From Roseomonas fluvialis (lineage in GTDB: Bacteria; Pseudomonadota; Alphaproteobacteria; Acetobacterales; Acetobacteraceae): a stretch of DNA of 64,000 nt. Every line of letters starts with the position of its first letter. Position 1 is the first letter of the stretch. The notes beneath the pieces were generated by a model, which had not been told where the DNA came from, made no database searches, and saw nothing but the letters and a program-made list of their open reading frames with translations. Shown piece after piece: positions 33,375-42,436 of this stretch. The position numbers were made by a program, and so were the translations under genes. The DNA is taken from the NCBI RefSeq assembly GCF_022846615.1, contig NZ_AP025637.1:3683001-3747000 (forward strand), written 5' to 3'.

Positions 33375-33517
33375 AGAGACAGTTCGCGAATGCGCCGTTC
33401 GGCGCATTCTGCAGTCCGGCACCGGCCCGCTCCCCCACCCGGCCACCCAATCCAGGATACTGATGTGGGTGGCCGGGTGGGGGAGCGGGCCGGTGCCGGC
33501 ATTCGCAGACGGTCTCT
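33375..33517. repeat. Nested hairpin element, copy 1, between convergent genes
   Basis: Small hairpin GAATGCGCC-GTTC-GGCGCATTC at 33388-33409, then a large one with perfect 33-base arms (33416-33448 and 33467-33499) around an 18-base loop containing ATCCAGGATACTG. Outer ends AGAGAC and GTCTCT also pair. It fills the gap between the DUF294 gene and the exonuclease gene, both of which end there, so it can act as a two-way terminator. Confidence 0.85.
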
Positions 33518-34224
33518 TAGAAGGCCTCCGCCCCCGCGCCGACATGCAGTTGCATCCGGCTGCGCCGCGCCAGGTCCTGCAGGTCGTCGACGCCGCGCGC
33601 GGTGGCGCGCGCAATCAGCTGCACCCACAGCGCCGCCGTCGCCTGTGCATCGCCCAGCGCCTGGTGGCGGCCCTCGATCACGATGCCGGCGCGGCCGCAC
33701 AGCCCATCCAGCGAATGGTCCGGCTCCTGCGGGTCGAGCCAGCGCGACACCACCAGCGAGCACAGGATGGGGTTCGGCACCGCGGGCGCGCCGCGATGCT
33801 CCTCCATGAACAGCAGCGTGCGGTCGAAGGAGGCGTTGTGCGCGACCAGCACATCCTGTCCCGCAAAATCGAGGAAGGCGGCGATCGCCGCCGCCGGACC
33901 GGGCGCGCCGCGCACCGCCGTGTCCGTGATGCCGTGATAGGCCATGCCCGCGGGCGGGATCGGCCGGCCCGGATCGACGAGCGTGGCGAAGCGGTCCACC
34001 ACCTCGGTATCGCGCACCCGCACCGCGCCGATCGCGAGAAGCCCGTCGCCATCGGTCGGCTTCAGACCGGTGGATTCCAGGTCGAACACCACGTAGCGCT
34101 GGAAGGCCAGTGGGCCGGGCGGCAGCGCGGCATGGAAATGCGCCCGCGCGCGCACGAAGTCGCGCGGCGTGGGCTGGAGCCCGCGGGCAATGGCGGCGGC
34201 AGCACGGCGGAGGATCCCGCTCAT
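33517..34224 (-). CDS. DnaQ-like 3'-5' exonuclease
   Basis: A 235-residue DEDD exonuclease. Motifs: VVFDLESTGLKPTDGD near residue 45 (ExoI, D-x-E), DVLVAHNASFDRTLL near 128 (ExoII) and HQALGDAQATAALW near 190 (ExoIII, DEDDh type). An N-terminal helix region (GILRRAAAAIARGL) precedes the nuclease. Start at ATG 34224. Similar exonucleases accompany the DUF294 protein and acetate symporter in other proteobacteria. It need not be the replicative proofreading subunit, which is usually encoded elsewhere. Confidence 0.9.
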   Translation of the reverse strand: MSGILRRAAAAIARGLQPTPRDFVRARAHFHAALPPGPLAFQRYVVFDLESTGLKPTDGDGLLAIGAVRVRDTEVVDRFATLVDPGRPIPPAGMAYHGITDTAVRGAPGPAAAIAAFLDFAGQDVLVAHNASFDRTLLFMEEHRGAPAVPNPILCSLVVSRWLDPQEPDHSLDGLCGRAGIVIEGRHQALGDAQATAALWVQLIARATARGVDDLQDLARRSRMQLHVGAGAEAF

Positions 34225-34358
34225 GCCAGGACGGTGCCACGCGCAGCGCCCAACGTCGATTGATCTGGCGCAATGGCGGCGCGCACCCTGGTCTGCGACC
34301 CTTGCCCTGCAGCGAAGCGCCAGTCCAGGCTTGCGGCGAAACACGGGAGGCACGCGCC

Positions 34359-36245
34359 ATGACGCGCTACGACGATACCTATGCGCGCTGGAAGCAGGAC
34401 CCCGTCGGCTGGTGGCAGGCGGCGGCGCAGGCCATCGCGTGGGACCAGCCACCGGCCCGCGCCTTCGACCCCGCGATGGGCGTCTATGGCCGCTGGTTCC
34501 CCGGCGGGCGGCTGAACACCTGCTTCAACGCAGTGGACCGGCATGTGACCGCCGGGCGCGGCAAACAGGCGGCGATCATCTGGGACAGCCCGATGACCGG
34601 CCAGGTCGAGACCATCACCTATGCGCAGCTGCTCGACCGCGTGGCGCGCCTGGCCGGTGCGCTCGCCGCGCGCGGTGTCGCCAAGGGCGATCGCGTCGTC
34701 ATCTACATGCCGATGGTGCCCGAAGCCGCGATCGCGATGCTCGCCTGCGCGCGCCTCGGTGCCGTGCATTCGGTAGTGTTCGGCGGCTTCGCGGCGGCGG
34801 AGCTCGCCGCGCGCATCGCGGATGCGAAGCCGCGCGCCATTGTCACGGCGTCCTGCGGGCTCGAGCCCGGGCGCATTGTGAAGTACAAGCCGCTGATCGA
34901 TGCCGCGATCGCGCTCAGCCCGCACAAGCCGTCATCGGTGCTGGTCCTGCAGCGCCCGCAATCGCCCTGCGAGCTCATCACGGGCCGCGACGAGGACCTG
35001 CTGGCAGCCGAGGCCACCGCCGCACCCCACCCTTGCGTCAGCGTCGAGGCGACCGACCCGCTGTACATCCTCTACACCTCGGGCACGACGGGCGCGCCCA
35101 AGGGCATCCTGCGCGACACCGGCGGGCACGCGGTCGCGCTGCACAACTCCATGTCCATGGTGTACGGCGTAGGGCCCGGCGACGTGTTCTGGGCCGCGTC
35201 CGATGTCGGCTGGGTGGTGGGGCATTCCTACATCGTCTACGCGCCGCTGCTGGCCGGCTGCACCACGGTGCTGTTCGAAGGAAAGCCCGTCGGCACGCCC
35301 GATGCCGGCACCTTCTGGCGCGTCTGCGCGCAGCACGGCGTGAAGGTGCTGTTCACCGCGCCTACTGCGATCCGCGCCATCAAGAAGGAAGACCCCGAGG
35401 GGCTGCACCTGAAGCGCCACGACCTGTCGAAGCTGGAGGCGCTGTTCCTCGCGGGCGAGCGCTGCGACCCCGACACCATCACCTGGTCGCAGCGGCTGCT
35501 CGGCAAGCCCGTGGTGGATCATTGGTGGCAGACCGAGACCGGCTGGACCATCACCGGCAATTTCCGCGGCCTCGGCCTGTTCCCGACGAAGCCCGGCTCC
35601 GGCGGCAAACCCGCGCCAGGCTACGACGTGGTGGTACTGGACGAGGCGAACCAGGAGGTCCCGCGCGGGCAAATCGGCAGCCTGGCCATCCGTCTGCCGC
35701 TACCGCCCTCCTGCCTGCCCACGCTGTTCAACGCCGATGACCGTTTCCGCGATGCCTACCTCTCGGCGCATCCCGGCTACTACAGCACGGCGGATGCCGG
35801 GATGATCGACGCCGAGGGCTACGTCTCGGTGATGTGCCGCACCGACGACATCATCAACGTGGCCGGCCACCGCCTGTCCACCGGCGCGATGGAGGAGGTG
35901 CTGGCATCGCACCCGGATGTCGCGGAATGCGCGGTGGTCGGCGTGCGCGACACGCTGAAGGGCCAGGTGCCGCTCGGGCTTGTGGTCCTGAAATCAGGCG
36001 TGGCGCGCGCCGATGCGGAGATCGCGACCGACCTGGTGACCATGGTGCGCAACCGGATCGGCCCCGTCGCCGCCTTCAAGGAAGCGCGCGTCGTTGCCCG
36101 CCTGCCCAAGACGCGCTCCGGAAAAATCCTGCGCGCCACGCTGCGCAAGATCGCCGATGGCGACGACTACGTGGTGCCGCCCACCATCGACGACCCGCTG
36201 ATCCTGGAGGAGGTGACGGGCGTGCTGCGGGCGGCGATGCGCTGA
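34359..36245 (+). CDS. prpE: Propionyl/acetyl-CoA synthetase (PrpE-like)
   Basis: A 628-residue AMP-forming ligase that activates propionate or acetate to its CoA ester. GGGAGG precedes the ATG. Motifs: LYILYTSGTTGAPKGI near residue 240 (P-loop), WWQTETGWTITG near 390, a YYSTADAGMID hinge region and KTRSGKILRATLRKI near 590 with the catalytic lysine that is often acetylated. The WWQTETGW sequence and the FNAVDRHV start fit the PrpE group. With the symporter and DUF294 genes nearby it suggests uptake and use of short-chain acids. Confidence 0.93.
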   Translation: MTRYDDTYARWKQDPVGWWQAAAQAIAWDQPPARAFDPAMGVYGRWFPGGRLNTCFNAVDRHVTAGRGKQAAIIWDSPMTGQVETITYAQLLDRVARLAGALAARGVAKGDRVVIYMPMVPEAAIAMLACARLGAVHSVVFGGFAAAELAARIADAKPRAIVTASCGLEPGRIVKYKPLIDAAIALSPHKPSSVLVLQRPQSPCELITGRDEDLLAAEATAAPHPCVSVEATDPLYILYTSGTTGAPKGILRDTGGHAVALHNSMSMVYGVGPGDVFWAASDVGWVVGHSYIVYAPLLAGCTTVLFEGKPVGTPDAGTFWRVCAQHGVKVLFTAPTAIRAIKKEDPEGLHLKRHDLSKLEALFLAGERCDPDTITWSQRLLGKPVVDHWWQTETGWTITGNFRGLGLFPTKPGSGGKPAPGYDVVVLDEANQEVPRGQIGSLAIRLPLPPSCLPTLFNADDRFRDAYLSAHPGYYSTADAGMIDAEGYVSVMCRTDDIINVAGHRLSTGAMEEVLASHPDVAECAVVGVRDTLKGQVPLGLVVLKSGVARADAEIATDLVTMVRNRIGPVAAFKEARVVARLPKTRSGKILRATLRKIADGDDYVVPPTIDDPLILEEVTGVLRAAMR

Positions 36246-36517
36246 GGGCTGCCCGGCGCGCCTTCAGCCGCCATCCTGCCGGCTGCGGCGGCATCGTGGC
36301 GGCGCTGCACGCCTGCGCATCGCGTGAGCATCGCGTGCGCATCGCGTGCCGCGGCCACGCATGGTCGGTGCGCACGCACAGCAAGCGCCGGCATCCCTCT
36401 GCCGCGGCGCCGAGGCGCCACTCCCTGCCTTGCGCGCGCACCGGGCCGCCGATGTCGCCCGCCGCGTCAGGCACCGCGTGAGACTCCCGGCACCCGCATG
36501 CGCCGAAAGTCGCCCGT
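36246..36517. other. Gap between prpE and glycosyltransferase stop, with short repeats
   Basis: 272 bases without a supported gene. It contains three close copies of GCATCGCGTG between 36317 and 36350. No terminator with a T-run was seen. Confidence 0.5.
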
Positions 36518-39175
36518 TCAGGCGGCCCCGCCGCGCAGGATCGCGATCGCCTCGATCAACAGCACCAGTTCCCGGCCGCTGCCCGGTTCGCGCACCGAAC
36601 CGCTGAACTGCAGCGCGAGCTCGTTCCTCCCAGCCTCCAGCGCGACATCGAGCACCGCCTCCTGTGGCTCCCGCAGGCCGCTGCCGACCGCCAGGATCGT
36701 CGTCGCGGGGCCGCCATTCACCGCGGCGCGCATCTCCTGGCGCGGCAGCAGGCTGCGGTAGCGCAGGCGCAGTTGCACCACCTGTGTCGCGGGTGCCTCG
36801 ACAACCAGCCTGGACTGGCGCGAGACGATCCAGCGCACGCCGGCGGGAATGTCGAGATCCGCGAAGGGGCCTTCCGGCGGGCCGACGCCCGAACACAGGT
36901 CCCAGCGCAGCGCCGGCCCGTCCGGCGGGACTTCACCCCACGGCGGGTCGCGCGACGGCGCGCTGGATACGTCGCGCGACGGCGCGCTGGATACGTCGCG
37001 CGAAGGCGCGCTGGACACATCTCGCGTCGGCGCGCCGGGCACGTCGCGCGACGGCGTGCCCGATATGACCGGCGAAGGCGCGCCCAAGTCACCGTGCGGC
37101 AGCACGCCGGCTTCATCGCGCAGCAGCGCGCCAGAACTCTCCCCCGCGGCCGCCAGGGCACCAGACACGGCCAGCGCCGTCCCAGCCATCGGCGCGACCG
37201 ACACGGCGCGCAGCAGCGGCACCGCGGCATCCGTCGCCCCGGCCAGCAGGTCCCAGGCCGCGGGCATCCCCTGGCACAGCAGCGCCGCGGGCAAGGTCGC
37301 CGTGGCGAGCCACCCGGCGCCGACCGCGCCGACCTCCATCGGCACCGGCACGGCATTCACCAGCAGCGCCAGCCCGCGCAGCGCTGCCACGTCCCCCGCA
37401 TCGAACCGGAACGCCAGCACGCAGGGCTGCGCCGCAACCGCCGCGACCTCGCCGCTCAGCGCCGGCGCGATGCGCCAGCCGCCAGCGGGTTCGGCCGCGG
37501 AGGTGACGCGCGCCATGGCGCCCTGCGGCAGCCGCCCCGGCCGCGCCGCGGCATCCTGCGCCACCGGACCCACGCGCACGGCACCGACCAGCACGCCCAG
37601 GTCGCGCGCCTCGTTCGCCGGGCGATGGGTGAAGGGCAGGCGCAGCCTCAGCATGACGCGCGGCTGCGCGCGCCCCGGGCCCGCGCCCTGCACCGCCAGG
37701 CGCGCACCGCCGCCGATTCGCGTGGCCGACACCGTCAAGGGCACGTCACCCACCATCGCCTCGCAGCGGTCGAGCTGCTCGGCGCCGAAGAAGGACAGCA
37801 GGCTGAATTCGACCTCCCAGGGCTCGTCGAAGGGCCAGTCGAAGGCGATGACGGGCTCGCGCGCCGTCCAGCGCACCTGGCGACCGTCCACCGTCTCGGG
37901 CCGGTGCCAACCCGCGTCCATGCGCAGAAGATCCAGCGGCGTGGCCTGTGCGCGCCGCACCAGCGCAGCGGTCGCCTTGTGGCGCACCCAGAGCGTCGCG
38001 ACCTGGTCCATCAGCGCGCCGGCGCCGTTCGCCGCGCGGTAGCGTTCCCCGGCCTCGGCGGAGCGCGCCTGCAGCGCGTCGATCCGCGGCAGGGCATCGG
38101 CAAAGGCCTCGGCGATCGCGGCCACGCCATGCGGCCGATACGCCACGTGCCCCGCCCCCCAATGCCGCGCCTCGTGTTCCAGCCAGGTGCCCTCGGGCAC
38201 CACCACCGGCAGGCCGAGGCTGATCGCCTCCCACAACACGCCCGAGGATTTGCGCCGGTACAGCGCCGGATCATACGGGAACAGCGCGATGCGCGCGCCG
38301 CGCAGCAGGTCGGCATAGGCGTCCGGCGCCAGTCGCCCGGTCGTCAGCTCCAGGTTCGGTGCACCGGCCGTGACCGCCGGCAACGCCTCGGCCGCCGCGC
38401 GCGCCGCGCCCCAGGACGACGCCGCATTGACATGCGCCGCGAAGCGCCAGCCGGGATGCACTGCCGCCAGGCGCGGCATCAGGTCCGGCAGCAGCGCGAC
38501 ACCCTTGTCCACCCGCGCATCGCCGGCGAACAGCAGCGCGCGCAGCGGTGCCTCCAGGCCCGGGTCGTGGCGGATCGGCAGCGGGTGCGGCGGCACCGGG
38601 CGGCCCAGCAGTGCCGAGAATTCCGCCGCATGCTGGCCGCCGCTCGCGAACAGGTGGACCGCGGCGCCCGGTTCCAGCGCCACCCGGTCGGCCAGCCGGT
38701 AGAACAGCGCGCGCAGCGGGTCCTCGACCACCGCACGCCCCGCCGCATCCACCGCCATGCCGGAGGGGAACATCAGGTGCACCACGAACAGCGGTGCCTC
38801 GCGCGCATCGAAGCCCTTCATCCAGCCGAGGAAGCCGGCCAGGTGGTTCTCGGTGGTGGTGGGCACCAGCACGCAGTCCGACGGGCGGAATTCGTGGCGC
38901 GGCAGCGCGGCCAGTTCCTCCAGCAGCAGGTCGTTCAGCACGCGGTAGTCATCGAGCCGCCCGGTCACCGGGTCGGCATGGCGCACCGCGTAGGTGGTCT
39001 CGGTGAAATGCGGCAGGATCCGCACGCCGCCGATGGTGGCGGGCGCGAAGCGCCGATGCGCGATGATCGTCGCCGGCTCCCCGCGCGCGATCGCCTCCTG
39101 CGCGATCGCGAGGTCGTAGGCGAGGTGATGCCCCGCCTCCCCTTCCAGGTTGGGGTCCAGGATGAACAGCGTCAT
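36518..39175 (-). CDS. Glycosyltransferase (GT4-like) with C-terminal carbohydrate/lectin-like extension
   Basis: An 885-residue protein, the last gene of the glycosyltransferase operon. Residues 1-400 resemble a GT-B transferase: start MTLFILDPNLEGEAGHHLAY, then LLFAGDARVDKGVALLPDLM near 215 and RRKSSGVLWEAISLGLPVVV near 308, a donor-site signature (E-x7-E-like). Residues 440-885 are beta-rich and not recognised. A run of 8-residue units (SAPSRDVS-like, about five) at about residues 695-740 forms a linker encoded by a 24-base tandem array. The final part (LEAGRNELALQFSG) looks like a carbohydrate-binding sandwich. The start overlaps the previous gene. Confidence 0.78.
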   Translation of the reverse strand: MTLFILDPNLEGEAGHHLAYDLAIAQEAIARGEPATIIAHRRFAPATIGGVRILPHFTETTYAVRHADPVTGRLDDYRVLNDLLLEELAALPRHEFRPSDCVLVPTTTENHLAGFLGWMKGFDAREAPLFVVHLMFPSGMAVDAAGRAVVEDPLRALFYRLADRVALEPGAAVHLFASGGQHAAEFSALLGRPVPPHPLPIRHDPGLEAPLRALLFAGDARVDKGVALLPDLMPRLAAVHPGWRFAAHVNAASSWGAARAAAEALPAVTAGAPNLELTTGRLAPDAYADLLRGARIALFPYDPALYRRKSSGVLWEAISLGLPVVVPEGTWLEHEARHWGAGHVAYRPHGVAAIAEAFADALPRIDALQARSAEAGERYRAANGAGALMDQVATLWVRHKATAALVRRAQATPLDLLRMDAGWHRPETVDGRQVRWTAREPVIAFDWPFDEPWEVEFSLLSFFGAEQLDRCEAMVGDVPLTVSATRIGGGARLAVQGAGPGRAQPRVMLRLRLPFTHRPANEARDLGVLVGAVRVGPVAQDAAARPGRLPQGAMARVTSAAEPAGGWRIAPALSGEVAAVAAQPCVLAFRFDAGDVAALRGLALLVNAVPVPMEVGAVGAGWLATATLPAALLCQGMPAAWDLLAGATDAAVPLLRAVSVAPMAGTALAVSGALAAAGESSGALLRDEAGVLPHGDLGAPSPVISGTPSRDVPGAPTRDVSSAPSRDVSSAPSRDVSSAPSRDPPWGEVPPDGPALRWDLCSGVGPPEGPFADLDIPAGVRWIVSRQSRLVVEAPATQVVQLRLRYRSLLPRQEMRAAVNGGPATTILAVGSGLREPQEAVLDVALEAGRNELALQFSGSVREPGSGRELVLLIEAIAILRGGAA
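36947..37090. repeat. 24-bp tandem repeat array (a), inside the glycosyltransferase gene
   Basis: Six contiguous units of 24 bases; units 1 and 2 are identical and begin GTCGCGCGACGGCGCGC. Because 24 is eight codons, the array stays in frame and encodes the S-A-P-S-R-D-V-S linker. It matches the arrays at 53228 and 54452. Confidence 0.85.
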
Positions 39176-39720
39176 GCGGGCACCTCGATGAGGGCGGCGG
39201 CAAGCGCCCCGAGTGCGGCGCCGCGCAGCATCGGATGACGCGCGAGATGGCGCAGCAGCGCCGCAGCGGCCTGCTGCGTCGCGTCATCCTCGCGCGCCAC
39301 CGCCAGCATGTCGGCCAGCGCGGCCAGCGCGCCATCCAGGTCCTGCGCCGCCAGCGCGGCATCCATGGTCGCGCGCGCCGCCGCATCCCCGCCAGGGCGA
39401 CGCGCGCCGCGCAGCAGCGCCCGCGGCCAGGCGCCCGACAGGCTCGGCGAGGCCACCGGCACCGCGCGCAGCAGCACCAGGCAGAGGCGCGGCGGCGCCG
39501 GCGCGGTGATGCGCAGCGCCTCCTGCGCCGCGACCTCGCATGCGGCGAAGGCACAGCCGCCCAGCATGGCGAAGCCGACTGCCGTGCCATCCGCGCGGTG
39601 CAGCAGCGCAGCGTCGTCCGCACCCTCCGCCCAGACCGAGAGCCGCCCCGCAGCGGGGGCCGCGAAGCGCGCGCCATCGGCGCCCCAGGCGCCGGGCGGC
39701 AGCAGCATCGCGCGGCTCAT
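39172..39720 (-). CDS. Hypothetical protein between two glycosyltransferases
   Basis: A 182-residue protein overlapping both neighbours by four bases at each end, so strictly co-translated. The first 90 residues look like a small beta domain (MLLPPGAWGADGARFAAPAAGRLSVW; ALRITAPAPPRLCLVLL). The rest is alanine-rich helix (DLDGALAALADMLAVARED; ALLRHLARHPMLRGAAL). No catalytic motif or signal peptide. Likely an accessory factor for the same glycan pathway, from position only. Confidence 0.8.
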   Translation of the reverse strand: MSRAMLLPPGAWGADGARFAAPAAGRLSVWAEGADDAALLHRADGTAVGFAMLGGCAFAACEVAAQEALRITAPAPPRLCLVLLRAVPVASPSLSGAWPRALLRGARRPGGDAAARATMDAALAAQDLDGALAALADMLAVAREDDATQQAAAALLRHLARHPMLRGAALGALAAALIEVPA

Positions 39721-42245
39721 GCGCGCGCCTCGGCCAGCGCGGCATAGAGCGCGGCGTGGCGCGCGGCGATGTGGCGCCAGTCCAGCGCCTCGGCTCGCGC
39801 GCGGGCCTCGGCCCCCAGCGCCGCCGCCGCCGCCGGGTCGGCCGCCAGCGCCAGCACGGCATCGGCCATGCTGCGCGCATCGCCCGGCGGGGCCAGCCGC
39901 GCGGCACTGTCGGTCATGTCGGCCACGCCGCCGACATCGGTCGCGACCACCGGGCGCCCGCAGGCCATCGCTTCCAGGATGGCGTTGTTCGCCGTCGCGT
40001 CGTGCAGCGGCAGCAGCAGCGCGTCCGCGTCGCGATAGGCCGCGCGCAGCGCCTCGTCGGTCAGCCCGCCCTCGACCTGCACGCCGGGGGGCACGCCGCG
40101 CGGCGGGTTGGGCGAGACGATGCGCAGCCGTGCATCGAGCCCCGCCGCGCGCAGCGCCGCGAAGGTCGCGAACAGCGTGTCGAAGTCGCGCAGCCAGTGG
40201 CCGACCGCGAGCAGGCGGAAGCCATCCCCCGTCGCACGCGGCCCCGGCGTGAAGAAGCCGCTGTCGATACCATGCGGGATGACGTGCAGCCGTTCGGCCG
40301 GCAGGTGCCGCGACAATGCCGCGCGCTGCGCCTCGCACAGCACCACCACCGCATCGAGCGCGCGCAGCATGGCGGCATTGACCATCCCGGCCAGCAGCGC
40401 CGGCGGCTGGTGGAAGGTCGCCGCCATCGCTGGGCGTTGCCCGCCTTGGAACAGCGCGGCGGGGACATGCGGCAGCAGCCACAGGGCCAGTTCCCCGTCG
40501 ATCGCGTGCAGCACGTCGAAGCCCTCGGCCGCGCATTCGGCGAGAAGGTCGGCCTCGGCCAGCCAGGCATTGCCCTGCTGGCCGAAGGGCGCGGTGCCGA
40601 GCAGCCGGCCCCAGCTCCGCCACGCATCCGCCTGCGTGCCGGCCAGGCCAGCGCCGAGCGGGGTGGCGCGCAGGGCGGCATCGACCCCGGGCGGCAGGTG
40701 CCGCAGGAACTGCCACGGGCCGGACTGCGCGCCGTGATGTCCATGCTGCGCCCGCAGCGCCATGACACGCAGTGCGCCCGCCGCGCTTGCCTGCGCCGCC
40801 GGCGCGCGCACCGACGCCACCGCGGCACCGCCGGCCTCGCGCAGCATCAGGTTGGTCGGGAAGCGCAGGAACTCCGCGCCCGGCACCGCCGCGACCGCGA
40901 CCGGCGCGCGCGCGAAGGCGCCCAGCGCGCGGTCATGCGCGGCGGGCGTAATGTCGCGCCCCTCCCCCGCCAGGTCGCGATACAGCGTGGCGAGGCGCGC
41001 ACCGATCACGCCGGTCGCGTTCTCTACTTCGGCCTGAGTGCGCGCGCGCGCGCGCATCGCGGCATCGCCATGATGGTGTGCTGCGAAGCGCCGCAAGGCC
41101 TCGGCCAGCGCATCGGCGCCCGCGGCCGTGGCCAGGATGCCGCTGGAGCCCTCGCGCACCAGTTCCGGCAGGCCGCCGACCGGTGTCGCGACGCAGGGCG
41201 TACCGCAGGCCATCGCCTCGACCGCGACGTTCGGGTAGTTGTCCTCGATCGACGGGATGCAGGCGAGGTCCGCCGCCGCGAGGATGTCGGCCAGCACGTC
41301 GTCCTGGGTGACCTCGCCGAAATCCAGCCGGCGCATCCCCGGCACCTCGGGCAGCGCGGACCGGCCGAAGCCAGCCAAGGCCACCTGTGCACCCGGCGGC
41401 AACACCGCCGCAAGCCGCCCATCCGCGGCCAGCGCCTGCAGCGCCGCGGCCAGCAGCGCGCCGCCCTTGCGCGCCTCCCGGTTGTCGTGCGCGCCGGCGA
41501 CCAGCAGTAGGTCGCGCGGGCCGAGCCCCCAGGCGGCGCGCAGCCCGTCGCGGTCCGCGCGCGGGGCGAACAGGTCGGTATCGATGGGGTTCGGGATCAC
41601 CTCGATCCGGCAGCCGCGCAGGATCGCGCTCTCGGCCGCGCGCGCCGCCATCCAGGAGGAAGGTGCCACCACCACCGGACCCGGCGCCGACCAGGCGGCG
41701 CGCTTCTCCGCGAAGGCGTTGGGCACCAGGGACCAGGCATCGGCCAGTTGTGGGCAGCGCAGGCAGGCGGTGCGGTACTGCTCACAGCCCGCCGGATAGT
41801 GGCAGCCGCCGGTCATCGGCCACATGTCGTGCAGCGTCCAGACCACGGCCCGCCCGGCCGCGAGCCAGGCCTGCAGCGCCGAGGGTGCCACCGCCCAGGT
41901 GGACCAATGCAGGTGCAGCACGTCGGCCGCGGCGAACAGCGCCTGGCGGTCGAGTGCGAGTGCCGGATGCGCGATCGAGAACAGCGTGTTGGTCGCGGCA
42001 CTGCGCGCCGACTGCACGAGGCCCCATTGCACGCGGTCGTGCAGGGCGGTGGCAAGCGCGGCCTCGGCGGCATCCTCGGGCGGGCGCGGGCGCAGCAGAA
42101 TGTCCCCAGGCTCGGTCGCCTCGCCATCGATGAAGGCGAAGGCCGACAGCACCCCGGCCGCGCGCGATGCGCGGTGCGCGCGCCGCGCGGCCCGCCCGGC
42201 GCCGCCAGCGGCACCGTGCGACACATGCATGACGGTCAGTGCCAC
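39717..42245 (-). CDS. Fused double GT4 glycosyltransferase
   Basis: An 842-residue protein holding two complete GT-B transferases in tandem. The first (1-430) begins VMHVSHGAAGGAGRAARRAH and has its donor motif at NYPNVAVEAMACGTPCVATP near residue 335. The second (about 435-842) begins near LRVMALRAQHGHHG and has ANNAILEAMACGRPVVATDV near 752. Both motifs keep the E-x7-E type spacing. Such fusions add two sugars in succession to one acceptor. The start is GTG 42245, with ATG 42230 as alternative. First gene of a three-gene operon, divergent from a sulfotransferase. Confidence 0.9.
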   Translation of the reverse strand: MALTVMHVSHGAAGGAGRAARRAHRASRAAGVLSAFAFIDGEATEPGDILLRPRPPEDAAEAALATALHDRVQWGLVQSARSAATNTLFSIAHPALALDRQALFAAADVLHLHWSTWAVAPSALQAWLAAGRAVVWTLHDMWPMTGGCHYPAGCEQYRTACLRCPQLADAWSLVPNAFAEKRAAWSAPGPVVVAPSSWMAARAAESAILRGCRIEVIPNPIDTDLFAPRADRDGLRAAWGLGPRDLLLVAGAHDNREARKGGALLAAALQALAADGRLAAVLPPGAQVALAGFGRSALPEVPGMRRLDFGEVTQDDVLADILAAADLACIPSIEDNYPNVAVEAMACGTPCVATPVGGLPELVREGSSGILATAAGADALAEALRRFAAHHHGDAAMRARARTQAEVENATGVIGARLATLYRDLAGEGRDITPAAHDRALGAFARAPVAVAAVPGAEFLRFPTNLMLREAGGAAVASVRAPAAQASAAGALRVMALRAQHGHHGAQSGPWQFLRHLPPGVDAALRATPLGAGLAGTQADAWRSWGRLLGTAPFGQQGNAWLAEADLLAECAAEGFDVLHAIDGELALWLLPHVPAALFQGGQRPAMAATFHQPPALLAGMVNAAMLRALDAVVVLCEAQRAALSRHLPAERLHVIPHGIDSGFFTPGPRATGDGFRLLAVGHWLRDFDTLFATFAALRAAGLDARLRIVSPNPPRGVPPGVQVEGGLTDEALRAAYRDADALLLPLHDATANNAILEAMACGRPVVATDVGGVADMTDSAARLAPPGDARSMADAVLALAADPAAAAALGAEARARAEALDWRHIAARHAALYAALAEARA

Positions 42246-42436
42246 GTTGCGCCAAAGCCCCCGCCGCGCGGCGAAAGCGCGGCAGGTCGGCGGTATACCG
42301 CACCCCGCGCAGGGTCAAGGCGCGGCCCGGGAATTCCGCACACGGATACGCGACGTTGCTGTAGGATCGCGCAAAGGCCCGCAGGCACCGCCCGGAATCA
42401 GGGCCGCCATGACGGGATGCCACACCGGAGGCCGCC

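Noticed and set aside
41040-41060. GC dinucleotide run suggesting a phase-variation tract
   Set aside because: Short run inside a glycosyltransferase gene, in keeping with local codon use; no sign of frame disruption.
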